Notes: generated from the sequence alone by a model not told the origin. DNA of 7,527 bases from Oceanospirillaceae bacterium (GCA_023954795.1 JAGSHA010000149.1:1-7527), one strand, 5' to 3'; positions 1-6,954 are shown, counted from the first letter of the stretch. Numbers and translations: made by a program.

Positions 1-1
1 A

Positions 2-1402
2 ACACCCGCGGGGCGCGTCGCGTACGGTCCGGTGACTTGTGCGGATATCGACAGTTTGCTGGAACAGGGCATGCTTAAGGGCGAGCAGACACATCCTTTG
101 AGCCTGGGTCTGACCGAAGAAATTTCTTATCTGAAAAAACAACAGCGTCTGACCTTCGCCCGTGCGGGGATTACCGATCCGGTGTCGCTGGATGACTATC
201 AGCAACATGATGGTTTTGCGGGCCTGCGTAACGCGCTGGCGATGAGTGCGCAAGATATTGTTGATGCGGTGAAAGCATCTGGCCTACGCGGCCGTGGTGG
301 TGCAGCCTTCCCAACGGGTATCAAATGGCAGACGGTTCTGGATGCGGTACCGACGGACCTGTCCGGTCAGAAATACATTGTCTGCAATGCCGATGAAGGC
401 GACTCAGGTACTTTTGCCGATCGTATGGTGATGGAAGCGGACCCTTACATGCTGATCGAGGGCATGACGATCGCCGGTCTGGCCGTGGGTGCCACTCAGG
501 GTTACATCTACCTGCGCTCAGAGTATCCGGTGGCGCATCAAATTCTGAATGAAGCCATTGCTAAGGCCGAAGCGGCGGGTTTCCTGGGCCACAACATCTG
601 CGATAGCGGCCACACTTTCCAGCTGGAAGTGCGTTTAGGTGCCGAGGCGTATATCTGTGGTGAAGAGACCTCCTTGCTGGAGAGCCTGGAAGGCAAACGG
701 GGTCTGGTACGCGCTAAGCCACCACTGCCCGCGATTGAAGGTTTGTTTGGGCAGCCCACGGTGGTGAATAACGTACTGTCACTGGCCGCCATCCCGTTCA
801 TTATGGACAAAGGTGCTCAGGCGTATGCCGATTTTGGCATGGGGCGTTCATTGGGTACGTTGCCATTTCAGCTGGCCGGTAATATCAAACGCGGCGGACT
901 GATTGAGTTGGCGTTTGGCCTCACCCTGCGTGAACTGATTGAAGACTTTGGGGAAGGTACGTTCACCGGTCGTCCGGCTCGTGCGGTACAGGTAGGTGGT
1001 CCTCTGGGCGCGTATATGCCGGATAGTCAGTGGGATACGCCACTGGATTATGAGGCCTTCTCTGCGATCGGCGCGGTCCTGGGCCACGGTGGTGTGGTGG
1101 TATTTGACGATACGGTGGATATGTCCGAGCAGGCGCGTTTCTCCATGGAGTTCTGCGTGGCTGAGTCCTGCGGTAAATGTACGCCTTGTCGTATCGGCTC
1201 TACCCGTGGGGTGGAGGTGATCGACCGTATCCGCAACAACGAAAACCGTGAAGCCAATCTGGAGCTGTTGGGTGATCTCTGTGACACCATGATCGATGGC
1301 TCGTTGTGTGCGATGGGCGGAATGACTCCGTTCCCGGTCCAGAGTGCAGTGAAGTATTTTCCAGAAGATTTCGAACCAAAGACAGCTGACGGAGGTGTCT
1401 GA
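2..1402 (+). CDS. fdsB: NAD-dependent formate dehydrogenase, beta (diaphorase) subunit FdsB, 5'-truncated by window edge
   Basis: NuoF/HoxF-like flavoprotein subunit of the soluble formate dehydrogenase. It takes electrons from FdsA through FeS clusters to FMN and reduces NAD+ in the cytoplasm. Numbering from the GTG at 32, it shows the FMN/NAD loop GLRGRGGAAFPTG (84-96), NADEGDSGTFADR (119-131), YICGEETSLLESLEGKRG (207-224), and the [4Fe-4S] ligands C380, C383, C386 (ESCGKCTPC) and C426 (GSLCAMGG). The reading frame stays open through the left edge: the ten codons before the GTG read TPAGRVAYGP and continue smoothly into VTCADIDSLLEQG. This resembles the end of the thioredoxin-like NuoE-type domain that precedes the NuoF part in FdsB proteins. 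The GTG is therefore not the start; the real one lies upstream. About 466 residues are visible of a family usually somewhat over 500. The DEGDSGTFADRM wording fits FdsB/HoxF better than NuoF, and the adjoining fdsA settles it. HoxF of an NAD-hydrogenase is the rejected alternative. Confidence 0.95.
   Translation, partial: TPAGRVAYGPVTCADIDSLLEQGMLKGEQTHPLSLGLTEEISYLKKQQRLTFARAGITDPVSLDDYQQHDGFAGLRNALAMSAQDIVDAVKASGLRGRGGAAFPTGIKWQTVLDAVPTDLSGQKYIVCNADEGDSGTFADRMVMEADPYMLIEGMTIAGLAVGATQGYIYLRSEYPVAHQILNEAIAKAEAAGFLGHNICDSGHTFQLEVRLGAEAYICGEETSLLESLEGKRGLVRAKPPLPAIEGLFGQPTVVNNVLSLAAIPFIMDKGAQAYADFGMGRSLGTLPFQLAGNIKRGGLIELAFGLTLRELIEDFGEGTFTGRPARAVQVGGPLGAYMPDSQWDTPLDYEAFSAIGAVLGHGGVVVFDDTVDMSEQARFSMEFCVAESCGKCTPCRIGSTRGVEVIDRIRNNENREANLELLGDLCDTMIDGSLCAMGGMTPFPVQSAVKYFPEDFEPKTADGGV
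1391..1395 (+). promoter_or_regulatory. Ribosome binding site of fdsA
   Basis: GGAGG lies inside the last codons of fdsB, 9 nt before the ATG at 1405. It fixes the fdsA start and implies translational coupling, because the fdsB stop is only 2 nt before the ATG. Confidence 0.85.
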
Positions 1403-1404
1403 AC

Positions 1405-4284
1405 ATGTTGCAGCATTTTGATCCAAACAAAGATTACGGCACTCCGGCGCGATTGTCAGAAAACCTGATAACCCTGCAGATTGATGGCGTAGAGGTGACG
1501 GTACCGGAAGGGACTTCAGTGCTGCGCGCTGCAGCGGAAGCCGATATCAATATTCCGAAACTCTGTGCCTCCGATAATCTGGAAGCCTTTGGTTCCTGCC
1601 GTATCTGTGCGGTTGAGATCGAAGGTCGTCGCGGTACGCCCGCATCCTGCACCACCCCGGTGGAAACGGGGATGCAGGTAAATACCCAGACCGATAAGCT
1701 GGCCCGTTTGCGCCGCAATATCATGGAACTGTATATCTCCGACCACCCACTGGATTGTCTGACCTGTCCGAGCAACGGTGATTGCGAACTGCAGGACATG
1801 GCGGGTGCCGTGGGTTTGCGCGAAGTGCGTTACGGCTTTAAGGGTGAAAACCATCTGGATGCACAGAAGGATGAGTCTAATCCGTATTTCACCTTCGATC
1901 CGAGCAAATGTATTGTCTGCTCCCGCTGTGTGCGTGCCTGTGAAGAGGTGCAGGGCACCTTTGCGCTGACGATCTCCGGACGTGGCTTTGATTCCACCGT
2001 CTCGCCGGGTCAGGATCAGCCGTTTCTGGATTCTGAGTGTGTCTCCTGTGGCGCCTGCGTACAGAGCTGCCCGACCTCGACACTGATGGAAAAATCGGTG
2101 ATTGATGCGGGTCAGCCGGAGCACTCGGTGGTGACCACCTGTGCCTATTGTGGCGTGGGTTGTTCCTTTAAGGCCGACATGAAAGGCAGCGAAGTGATCC
2201 GCATGGTGCCGTATAAAGACGGACAGGCGAACCACGGTCACTCCTGCGTTAAAGGTCGTTTTGCGTTTGGTTACGCGACCCATGAAGATCGTATTACCCA
2301 GCCGATGATCCGTGACTCTATCGATCAGCCGTGGCAGGAAGTGTCCTGGGAGGAGGCGATCAGCTTTGCCGCTGAACGTCTGCGCAGTATTCAGGCTGAT
2401 CACGGTCGTGAAAGCATCGGTGGGATTACCTCATCACGCTGTACCAATGAAGAAACCTATCTGGTGCAGAAACTGATCCGGGCGGCGTTTGGTAATAACA
2501 ACACCGATACCTGTGCCCGTGTGTGCCACTCGCCCACCGGTTATGGCCTGAAAACCACGCTGGGTGAATCAGCCGGCACACAGACATTTGATTCAGTGAT
2601 GCACGCTGATCTGGTGATGGTGATTGGGGCGAACCCAACCGATGCCCATCCGGTATTCGGTTCCCTGCTGAAACGCCGTTTACGCGAAGGCGCTAAGTTG
2701 ATCGTCGTGGATCCGCGCCGTATCGATCTGGTGAAAAGCCCGCACGTTGAAACCCAGCATCACCTGAAGCTGCGTCCGGGGAGCAACGTGGCGTTTGTGA
2801 ATGCCATGGCCCATGTGATTGTGACCGAAGGTCTGGAAGACTCGGCCTTTATTGCAGAGCGTTGTGAAGAGCAAGCGTATCAGGCATGGCGCACATTTAT
2901 CTCCGAGCCGCAGCATGCACCGGAGCAGACCGAAGCGATTACCGGTATCCCAGCTGAGGAGCTGCGCAGTGCGGCACGGTTGTACGCGCAAGCCGGTAAT
3001 GCCGCGATCTATTACGGTCTGGGTGTGACTGAGCACAGTCAGGGTTCCAGCATGGTCATGGGTATTGCCAATCTCGCGCTGGCGACCGGCAATATCGGCC
3101 GTGAAGGTGTGGGTGTAAACCCGCTGCGTGGTCAGAACAATGTGCAGGGGTCCTGTGATATGGGCTCCTTCCCTCATGAGTTGCCGGGATACCAGCATGT
3201 GGCGGATGATGCGGTACGCAGTCGCTTTGAAGCACGCTGGAATGTGGAACTGGACAACGAGCCTGGCCTGCGTATTCCGAACATGTTTGATGCGGCGCTG
3301 GATGGTACCTTCCGAGGTCTTTACTGTCAGGGTGAAGATATCGCCCAGTCCGATCCGAATACCAGCCATGTTGAAGCGGCGCTGAAAGCACTGGATTGCC
3401 TGATCGTGCAGGATATTTTCCTCAACGAAACCGCTAAGTTTGCCCATGTTTTCCTGCCGGGTTCATCTTTCCTGGAAAAAGATGGCACCTTTACGAATGC
3501 CGAGCGCCGCATTAACCGCGTGCGTAAGGTGATGCCACCGTTGGCCGGAAAAGCGGACTGGGAAGCGACAATGTTGCTGTCCAATGCCCTGGGTTATCCG
3601 ATGGATTATCAGGACCCGTCCGAGATCATGGATGAAATTGCTGCACTGACGCCGACGTTTACCGGCGTGAGTTATGACCGTCTGGAAGAGCTGGGTAGTA
3701 TTCAGTGGCCATGTAATGAAGCTGCGCCGGACGGCACGCCGACGATGCACTTGGATAGCTTCCCGATTGGTAAGGCGCACTTTGCCATTACTGAATACGT
3801 GGCGACGGAAGAGCGCTCTAGCCGCCGCTTCCCGCTGTTGCTGACAACGGGGCGTATTTTGTCCCAGTACAACGTTGGTGCTCAGACCCGCCGTACCGAT
3901 AATCAGGTGTGGCATGATGAAGATGTGCTGGAACTGCATCCGCACGATGCCGAAGAGCGGGGTGTGAACGACGGTGATTGGTTGGGTGTTGCCAGCCGTG
4001 CCGGTGAGACCGTGATGCGTGCGCGTATCAGCGATCGTATGCAGCCAGGTGTGGTGTATACGACGTTCCATCATCCCGGCAGTGGTGCCAACGTTGTCAC
4101 GACCGATAATTCGGATTGGGCGACCAACTGTCCTGAGTACAAAGTGACAGCGGTGCAGGTGGTTAAAGTGAACCAGCCATCGGAGTGGCAGGAGCGTTAT
4201 CGCAACTTTGATGAACAGCAGAGAGAATTGCTGGCCAAGGCACGCGCCGAAGGGCGTGGTCGTAAGTCCCGCAGCAGGGTGTAG
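1405..4284 (+). CDS. fdsA: NAD-dependent formate dehydrogenase, catalytic alpha subunit FdsA (Mo-bis-MGD, Cys form)
   Basis: Catalytic subunit, formate to CO2, at 959 aa close to characterised FdsA proteins. The N-terminal part resembles NuoG: a [2Fe-2S] domain (C54, C65, C68, C82), a His-Cys cluster motif (H114, C118, C121, C127), and a two-cluster ferredoxin domain (C169, C172, C175, C179 and C212, C215, C218, C222). Next is the molybdopterin oxidoreductase part with its own [4Fe-4S] ligands C246, C249, C253, C281 and K283 in the CxxK relay. The active-site motif ARVCHSP gives C374 as Mo ligand and H375. R575, in NPLRGQNNVQGSCDMG, sits 201 residues on, the same spacing as C386/R587 of Rhodobacter capsulatus FdsA. 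The C-terminal cofactor-binding domain (about 805-925) carries YNVGAQTRRTDNQVW. The protein ends in a basic tail (RGRKSRSRV). There is no Tat signal, so it is cytoplasmic. It uses cysteine, not selenocysteine. It starts 2 nt after fdsB with a good RBS and is followed directly by fdhD. Confidence 0.98.
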   Translation: MLQHFDPNKDYGTPARLSENLITLQIDGVEVTVPEGTSVLRAAAEADINIPKLCASDNLEAFGSCRICAVEIEGRRGTPASCTTPVETGMQVNTQTDKLARLRRNIMELYISDHPLDCLTCPSNGDCELQDMAGAVGLREVRYGFKGENHLDAQKDESNPYFTFDPSKCIVCSRCVRACEEVQGTFALTISGRGFDSTVSPGQDQPFLDSECVSCGACVQSCPTSTLMEKSVIDAGQPEHSVVTTCAYCGVGCSFKADMKGSEVIRMVPYKDGQANHGHSCVKGRFAFGYATHEDRITQPMIRDSIDQPWQEVSWEEAISFAAERLRSIQADHGRESIGGITSSRCTNEETYLVQKLIRAAFGNNNTDTCARVCHSPTGYGLKTTLGESAGTQTFDSVMHADLVMVIGANPTDAHPVFGSLLKRRLREGAKLIVVDPRRIDLVKSPHVETQHHLKLRPGSNVAFVNAMAHVIVTEGLEDSAFIAERCEEQAYQAWRTFISEPQHAPEQTEAITGIPAEELRSAARLYAQAGNAAIYYGLGVTEHSQGSSMVMGIANLALATGNIGREGVGVNPLRGQNNVQGSCDMGSFPHELPGYQHVADDAVRSRFEARWNVELDNEPGLRIPNMFDAALDGTFRGLYCQGEDIAQSDPNTSHVEAALKALDCLIVQDIFLNETAKFAHVFLPGSSFLEKDGTFTNAERRINRVRKVMPPLAGKADWEATMLLSNALGYPMDYQDPSEIMDEIAALTPTFTGVSYDRLEELGSIQWPCNEAAPDGTPTMHLDSFPIGKAHFAITEYVATEERSSRRFPLLLTTGRILSQYNVGAQTRRTDNQVWHDEDVLELHPHDAEERGVNDGDWLGVASRAGETVMRARISDRMQPGVVYTTFHHPGSGANVVTTDNSDWATNCPEYKVTAVQVVKVNQPSEWQERYRNFDEQQRELLAKARAEGRGRKSRSRV

Positions 4285-5142
4285 ATGATGGCAGCCCGAC
4301 CTATACAGCACGCTGAGCAGGAGCAACCGCCCACCGAACAGAATCGCTGTTATGTCTCTGTTTCGGTGGAGCGTTTCCAGCAAAGTGGCAATGCGCAGGC
4401 AGATGATCTGATCGCACAGGAGGTGCCGGTTGCGTTGATCTACAACGGCATCTCCCATGTGGTGATGATGGCGTCCCCCAGTGACCTGGAAGACTTTGCA
4501 GTGGGCTTTAGCCTGAGTGAAGGGATTATCGAGCAGGTCGCCGAGGTCTACGACATCGTTGTTCAGTATGATCCGGACAATCTGCTGGCCGGTGTGGAAG
4601 TACACCTGACCATTGCCGCGCAACGTCAGATGGAGCTGAAGAAACGGCGACGTAATCTGACAGGGCGCACCGGGTGTGGTCTGTGTGGGGCAGAGTCTCT
4701 GCAAGAGGTGATGCGTCCGGTGGGTCATGTCGACGCGCAACCGCTGATTGATGGTCAAGCCGTTGAAGCGGCCGTTGCTGCGTTGGCAAAACATCAGCCG
4801 TTGCAGGCGCTGACCGGAGCGTTTCACGGTGCAGCATGGTGTGACGGACAGGGCAATATCCTACAGTTACGGGAAGATATTGGTCGCCATAACGCGCTGG
4901 ATAAGCTGCTGGGGTATTTGCGTCGCAGTGAGGTCGAGTTGAGCAGCGGCTTTGTCCTGGTATCCAGCCGGGCCAGTTACGAAATGGTTTATAAAAGCAG
5001 CCGTTGTGGTGTTGCAACGCTGGTGGCTGTATCAGCGCCCACCGCACTGGCTCTAAAAATGGCGCAGGAGGCGGGGTTAAACTTAATTGGGTTTGCCCGT
5101 CCCGGCCGTCACGTGGTGTATCACCGCGCTACTGAAGAATAA
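4285..5142 (+). CDS. fdhD: Formate dehydrogenase accessory sulfurtransferase/chaperone FdhD (FdsC)
   Basis: Accessory protein of 285 aa (E. coli FdhD has 277). In the family it passes sulfur from the IscS cysteine desulfurase to the bis-MGD cofactor, giving the terminal sulfido ligand that active formate dehydrogenase needs, and it binds the cofactor before insertion into FdsA. In fds operons it is called FdsC. Visible family motifs are TGRTGCGLCG with the functional CxxC pair C131/C134, LREDIGRHNALDKLLG (194-209), SSRASYEMVYK (227-237), the C-terminal VSAPTALALKMA (249-260) and LIGFARPGR (267-275). The ATG follows the fdsA TAG with no gap. A weak AGGG at 4276-4279 suits either of two tandem ATGs (4285 or 4288), so the start is uncertain by one codon and translation is probably coupled to fdsA. 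The first 20 or so residues are Gln/Glu-rich and look disordered. Confidence 0.96.
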   Translation: MMAARPIQHAEQEQPPTEQNRCYVSVSVERFQQSGNAQADDLIAQEVPVALIYNGISHVVMMASPSDLEDFAVGFSLSEGIIEQVAEVYDIVVQYDPDNLLAGVEVHLTIAAQRQMELKKRRRNLTGRTGCGLCGAESLQEVMRPVGHVDAQPLIDGQAVEAAVAALAKHQPLQALTGAFHGAAWCDGQGNILQLREDIGRHNALDKLLGYLRRSEVELSSGFVLVSSRASYEMVYKSSRCGVATLVAVSAPTALALKMAQEAGLNLIGFARPGRHVVYHRATEE

Positions 5143-5148
5143 AGAGGA
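5143..5148 (+). promoter_or_regulatory. Ribosome binding site of fdsD
   Basis: AGAGGA directly follows the fdhD stop and ends 10 nt before the ATG at 5159. It decides the fdsD start in favour of that ATG over an in-frame upstream extension that would overlap fdhD. Confidence 0.75.
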
Positions 5149-5158
5149 ATACCGAACG

Positions 5159-5374
5159 ATGGGGAGTCATCAGCTAGCCAGCCTGATCCGGATGGCCAAT
5201 CAGATCGCCGAGAATAATCGCCATGTGGGTGATGATGCCGCAGTTGCTAAAGTGGTTTCAGGTCACCTGAGTCGCTTCTGGGCACGTTCCATGAAGCAGC
5301 AGATACAGGCGTATTTGCAGGCCGGAGGTGAAGAATTGAACCCGGCAGCACGGGTTGCCATTGCCCAACTATAA
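5159..5374 (+). CDS. fdsD: Formate dehydrogenase delta subunit FdsD
   Basis: Short protein of 71 aa, the usual size for FdsD, the last gene of fdsGBACD operons. FdsD is needed for, or associated with, assembly of the active complex; its exact role is less settled than that of the other subunits. Visible family features are an N-terminal LIRMANQIAENN helix, a middle segment VAKVVSGHLSRFWARSMKQQ with the conserved HL..FW..rMk pattern, and a C-terminal LNPAARVAIAQL. It has no membrane segment or signal peptide and is predicted mostly helical. The start at 5159 has an RBS 16 nt downstream of fdhD; the frame is open upstream to 5087, but that part overlaps fdhD and has no family-like sequence. Position, length and motifs agree. 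Confidence 0.9.
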   Translation: MGSHQLASLIRMANQIAENNRHVGDDAAVAKVVSGHLSRFWARSMKQQIQAYLQAGGEELNPAARVAIAQL

Positions 5375-5397
5375 CCAGATGCGCTGGTTGTATTTTC
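5371..5397 (+). terminator. Weak candidate terminator after fdsD
   Basis: AACCAG (5373-5378), loop ATGCG, CTGGTT (5384-5389), extendable by one U-G and one A-U pair, followed by TATTTTC. The stem includes the fdsD stop codon. It is AT-rich with a short T run, so termination may be partial and some readthrough into the next gene is possible. Confidence 0.4.
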
Positions 5398-5411
5398 GCC
5401 AGTGCACAACG

Positions 5412-5431
5412 CTTTTGCTTTACAGCAAAGG
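5412..5431. repeat. 20-bp inverted repeat (CTTTTGCT-TTAC-AGCAAAGG)
   Basis: Two 8-nt arms pair with one G-U, around the loop TTAC. No T run follows on either strand, so it is a poor terminator. The loop and the bases flanking it form the TTTACA proposed as the -35 box of the next gene, so it could be an operator. This is inference from position only. Confidence 0.4.
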
Positions 5432-5446
5432 ATAAAACTCTATTAT
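5419..5446 (+). promoter_or_regulatory. Putative sigma-70 promoter of the rmlD-like gene
   Basis: TTTACA (5419-5424), a 16-nt spacer and TATTAT (5441-5446), each one base off consensus. It would start transcription near 5453, leaving a leader of about 70 nt that holds a small hairpin (GTGGT/GCCAC, 5471-5485). It supports a transcription unit separate from the formate dehydrogenase operon. Confidence 0.5.
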
Positions 5447-5525
5447 CGAAAGAATTAGCAGATTTATTCAGTGGTCTGACGCCACAGTATTGATGTTGTT
5501 CTGAAGGATAGGTTTTACGCCGAGT

Positions 5526-6455
5526 ATGACGTTCGAAGATTACACACAGCCTGTAAAAATTCTGGTGACAGGCGCCACCGGACAGGTCGGCTCTGCCATT
5601 GTGCAGGGGGCCGACGATGAGCCTTTTTTCTCGGTCGTCGGTTTGGGGCCGAAGGAACTGGATATCACGTCGCAAGAACAGATTCGCGAGAAGTTGGATC
5701 TGTATCTGCCCGACTACGTCATTAACTGCGCGGGCTTTAACGGTGTTGATGCTGCTCTGCATGAACATGAGCGTTGTTATGCTGTTAATGCAGAAGGTGT
5801 TGAGAAGCTGGCCGCCGCCTGTGGAGATCTTTCTATCCCGGTGGTGCATCTTTCCAGTGACTTTGTCTTCGACGGTCACTACGACAGTGGTTATCGTGAA
5901 GACGATGAAGTGTCCCCGCTGGGTGTATATGGCGACAGCAAATGGCAGGGTGAAGAAGCGCTGCGCCGTGTTTTGCCACAACACCTGATTCTGCGCGCCA
6001 GCTGGATATTTAGCGAAAGCGGTAATAACTTTGTGACACGAACGTTGGAGCGTGCGCGTTCGCAGTTGGAAATCAAAGCCGTTAATGATCGTATAGGTAA
6101 CCCGACCGCCGCTTCAGACCTGGCCCGAGTGGTTCTGGCGATGCTGAAGCAGGTACACAATGGCGCGGAAGCCTGGGGTACGTATCACTACTGTGGTGCG
6201 GAAGTGACGAACCGCTACAGTTTCTGCAAAGAAATTATCTCTCTGGCGATGGGATATGAAGAGTTGGCGATGGAAAAACTGACGTCAGTCAGCGCCAGCC
6301 ATTACCCTAAAGAAGCGCAGCGCCCCAGCTCTTCTGTGCTGGAGTGTAAAAAACTGCTCAATACCTTTGGTATCCATCAGCGGCCCTGGCGTAGTGATCT
6401 GTCAGAAGTTATCCGCTTTCACTATCAGAGCCGCAAGCAGGCACTGCAAGACTGA
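5526..6455 (+). CDS. RmlD-like (dTDP-4-dehydrorhamnose reductase family) NAD(P)-dependent sugar-nucleotide reductase
   Basis: Extended short-chain dehydrogenase of 309 aa, soluble and without signal peptide. It has the Rossmann motif VTGATGQVG (14-22), an acidic LDIT after strand 2 (45-48), VINCAG (65-70), YAVNAEGVEKLA (85-96), HLSSDFVFDG (108-117), the catalytic VYGDSKWQGE with Y135 and K139, and the C-terminal RmlD signatures GNPTAASDLA (191-200) and RPSSSVLECKKL (266-277). Serine S111 stands where most RmlD enzymes have the catalytic Thr of STDYVFDG, a conservative change. The family reduces dTDP-4-keto-rhamnose to dTDP-rhamnose, but no rmlA, rmlB or rmlC lies nearby, so the substrate is uncertain. 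A MAT2B-like regulatory role or another keto-sugar is possible. TGA at 5502 and the lack of earlier start codons force the ATG at 5526; its RBS is weak (AAGGATAGG ends 13 nt upstream). Confidence 0.85.
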   Translation: MTFEDYTQPVKILVTGATGQVGSAIVQGADDEPFFSVVGLGPKELDITSQEQIREKLDLYLPDYVINCAGFNGVDAALHEHERCYAVNAEGVEKLAAACGDLSIPVVHLSSDFVFDGHYDSGYREDDEVSPLGVYGDSKWQGEEALRRVLPQHLILRASWIFSESGNNFVTRTLERARSQLEIKAVNDRIGNPTAASDLARVVLAMLKQVHNGAEAWGTYHYCGAEVTNRYSFCKEIISLAMGYEELAMEKLTSVSASHYPKEAQRPSSSVLECKKLLNTFGIHQRPWRSDLSEVIRFHYQSRKQALQD

Positions 6456-6470
6456 TCCCCCGGCGGGATC
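6454..6470. terminator. Convergent hairpin between the rmlD-like and sirB-like genes
   Basis: GATCCC (6454-6459), loop CCGGC, GGGATC (6465-6470). It fills the 17-nt gap between two converging genes and overlaps the stop codon of the + strand gene. It could stop both transcripts, but neither strand has a T run, so intrinsic termination is unproven. Confidence 0.4.
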
Positions 6471-6472
6471 TG

Positions 6473-6859
6473 TCAGAGTACCAGCCAGGGTTCGGGGTGG
6501 TGAGTCAGCGCCACCGCAACGATATAACCGGCTGTACAGATGGCGCCCGTTAAGGCCGCAATGCGTATTGCTCGGGTTCGCCCCCGACGCAACGCGATAC
6601 TGCCCAACACAATATAGGCCAGCAATCCCAGAACTTTTGCCGTCAACCAGCTGTCCACAAAGGGATATTGCTGTAGTTTGAAGGCCAGAGTCCCGGCGCT
6701 GACCAGCAGAACGGTATCGACGATGTCAGGGCCGATCCGCATCCAGCGTTTACTTAGTAGGCGTGGTTTCTGCATCATGCACCAGCCACGAAAGAGGAAA
6801 AATGTCAGGCTGAGGATAACCGCCGTGACATGAATATGTTTTATTGCCAGATAGCTCAT
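6473..6859 (-). CDS. SirB family (SirB2-like) integral membrane protein
   Basis: Protein of 128 aa, typical for the SirB family (PF04247). Four hydrophobic segments are seen at about 8-24, 45-62, 71-91 and 98-118, so it sits in the inner membrane. Family-like strings are YLAIKHIHVTAVILSLTFFL (3-22), GPDIVDTVLLVSAG (43-56) with the conserved Asp-Thr, and WLTAKVLGLLAYIVLGSIAL (71-90). His8 and His10 in the first helix and Asp45 are polar residues within the membrane region. The family name comes from an early link to Salmonella invasion gene expression; its biochemical function is not established, and no invasion role should be read into this gene. The ATG complement at 6857-6859 is the natural start because the KHIHV helix begins seven residues later; no clear Shine-Dalgarno is visible. 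It faces moaA divergently and converges on the rmlD-like gene. Confidence 0.88.
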   Translation of the reverse strand: MSYLAIKHIHVTAVILSLTFFLFRGWCMMQKPRLLSKRWMRIGPDIVDTVLLVSAGTLAFKLQQYPFVDSWLTAKVLGLLAYIVLGSIALRRGRTRAIRIAALTGAICTAGYIVAVALTHHPEPWLVL

Positions 6860-6925
6860 TTTTGAATATCTAATGGGTATAAGGATATAGCCAAAATTTC
6901 CGTGCTAAGATGGGCGTATGTTTTT

Positions 6926-6954
6926 TATACAGTGTCGTATATTAGATCTATATA
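6926..6954 (+). promoter_or_regulatory. Candidate promoter of moaA
   Basis: TATACA (6926-6931), 17 nt, TATATA (6949-6954), each matching four of six consensus bases, in a very AT-rich stretch. The start would fall near 6961, leaving a leader of only about 20 nt. That is too short for a Moco riboswitch of the kind known upstream of E. coli moaA. The rest of the 123-nt divergent region shows no clear operator; a promoter for the sirB-like gene must lie there, but I could not place it. Confidence 0.35.

Noticed and set aside
1516..2403. 295-codon open frame on the minus strand within fdsA
   Set aside because: It is antisense to the cysteine-rich FeS domains of FdsA; the translation shows no recognisable motif and there is no RBS or promoter.
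1405..4284. FdsA read as the NuoG subunit of respiratory complex I, or HoxU plus a separate protein
   Set aside because: The full-length bis-MGD domain has the formate dehydrogenase active-site CysHis and Arg, and the gene is followed by fdhD and fdsD, not by nuoH or hydrogenase genes.
3463..4827. 454-codon open frame on the minus strand across the fdsA/fdhD junction
   Set aside because: It lies wholly antisense to two clearly identified genes, has a His/Arg/Thr-rich low-meaning translation with no family motif, and is expected from the codon bias of the coding strand.
5087..5158. Upstream in-frame extension of fdsD by 24 codons
   Set aside because: It overlaps the fdhD coding end, is not family-like, and a good RBS serves the ATG at 5159.
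5493..5504. Four-codon mini-ORF (ATG TTG TTC TGA) in the leader of the rmlD-like gene
   Set aside because: It has no RBS before it, and so short an ORF is expected by chance; no basis for leader-peptide control.
5247..5984. 245-codon open frame on the minus strand over fdsD and the rmlD-like gene
   Set aside because: It crosses two real genes and the promoter region and shows no domain. It is a shadow frame.
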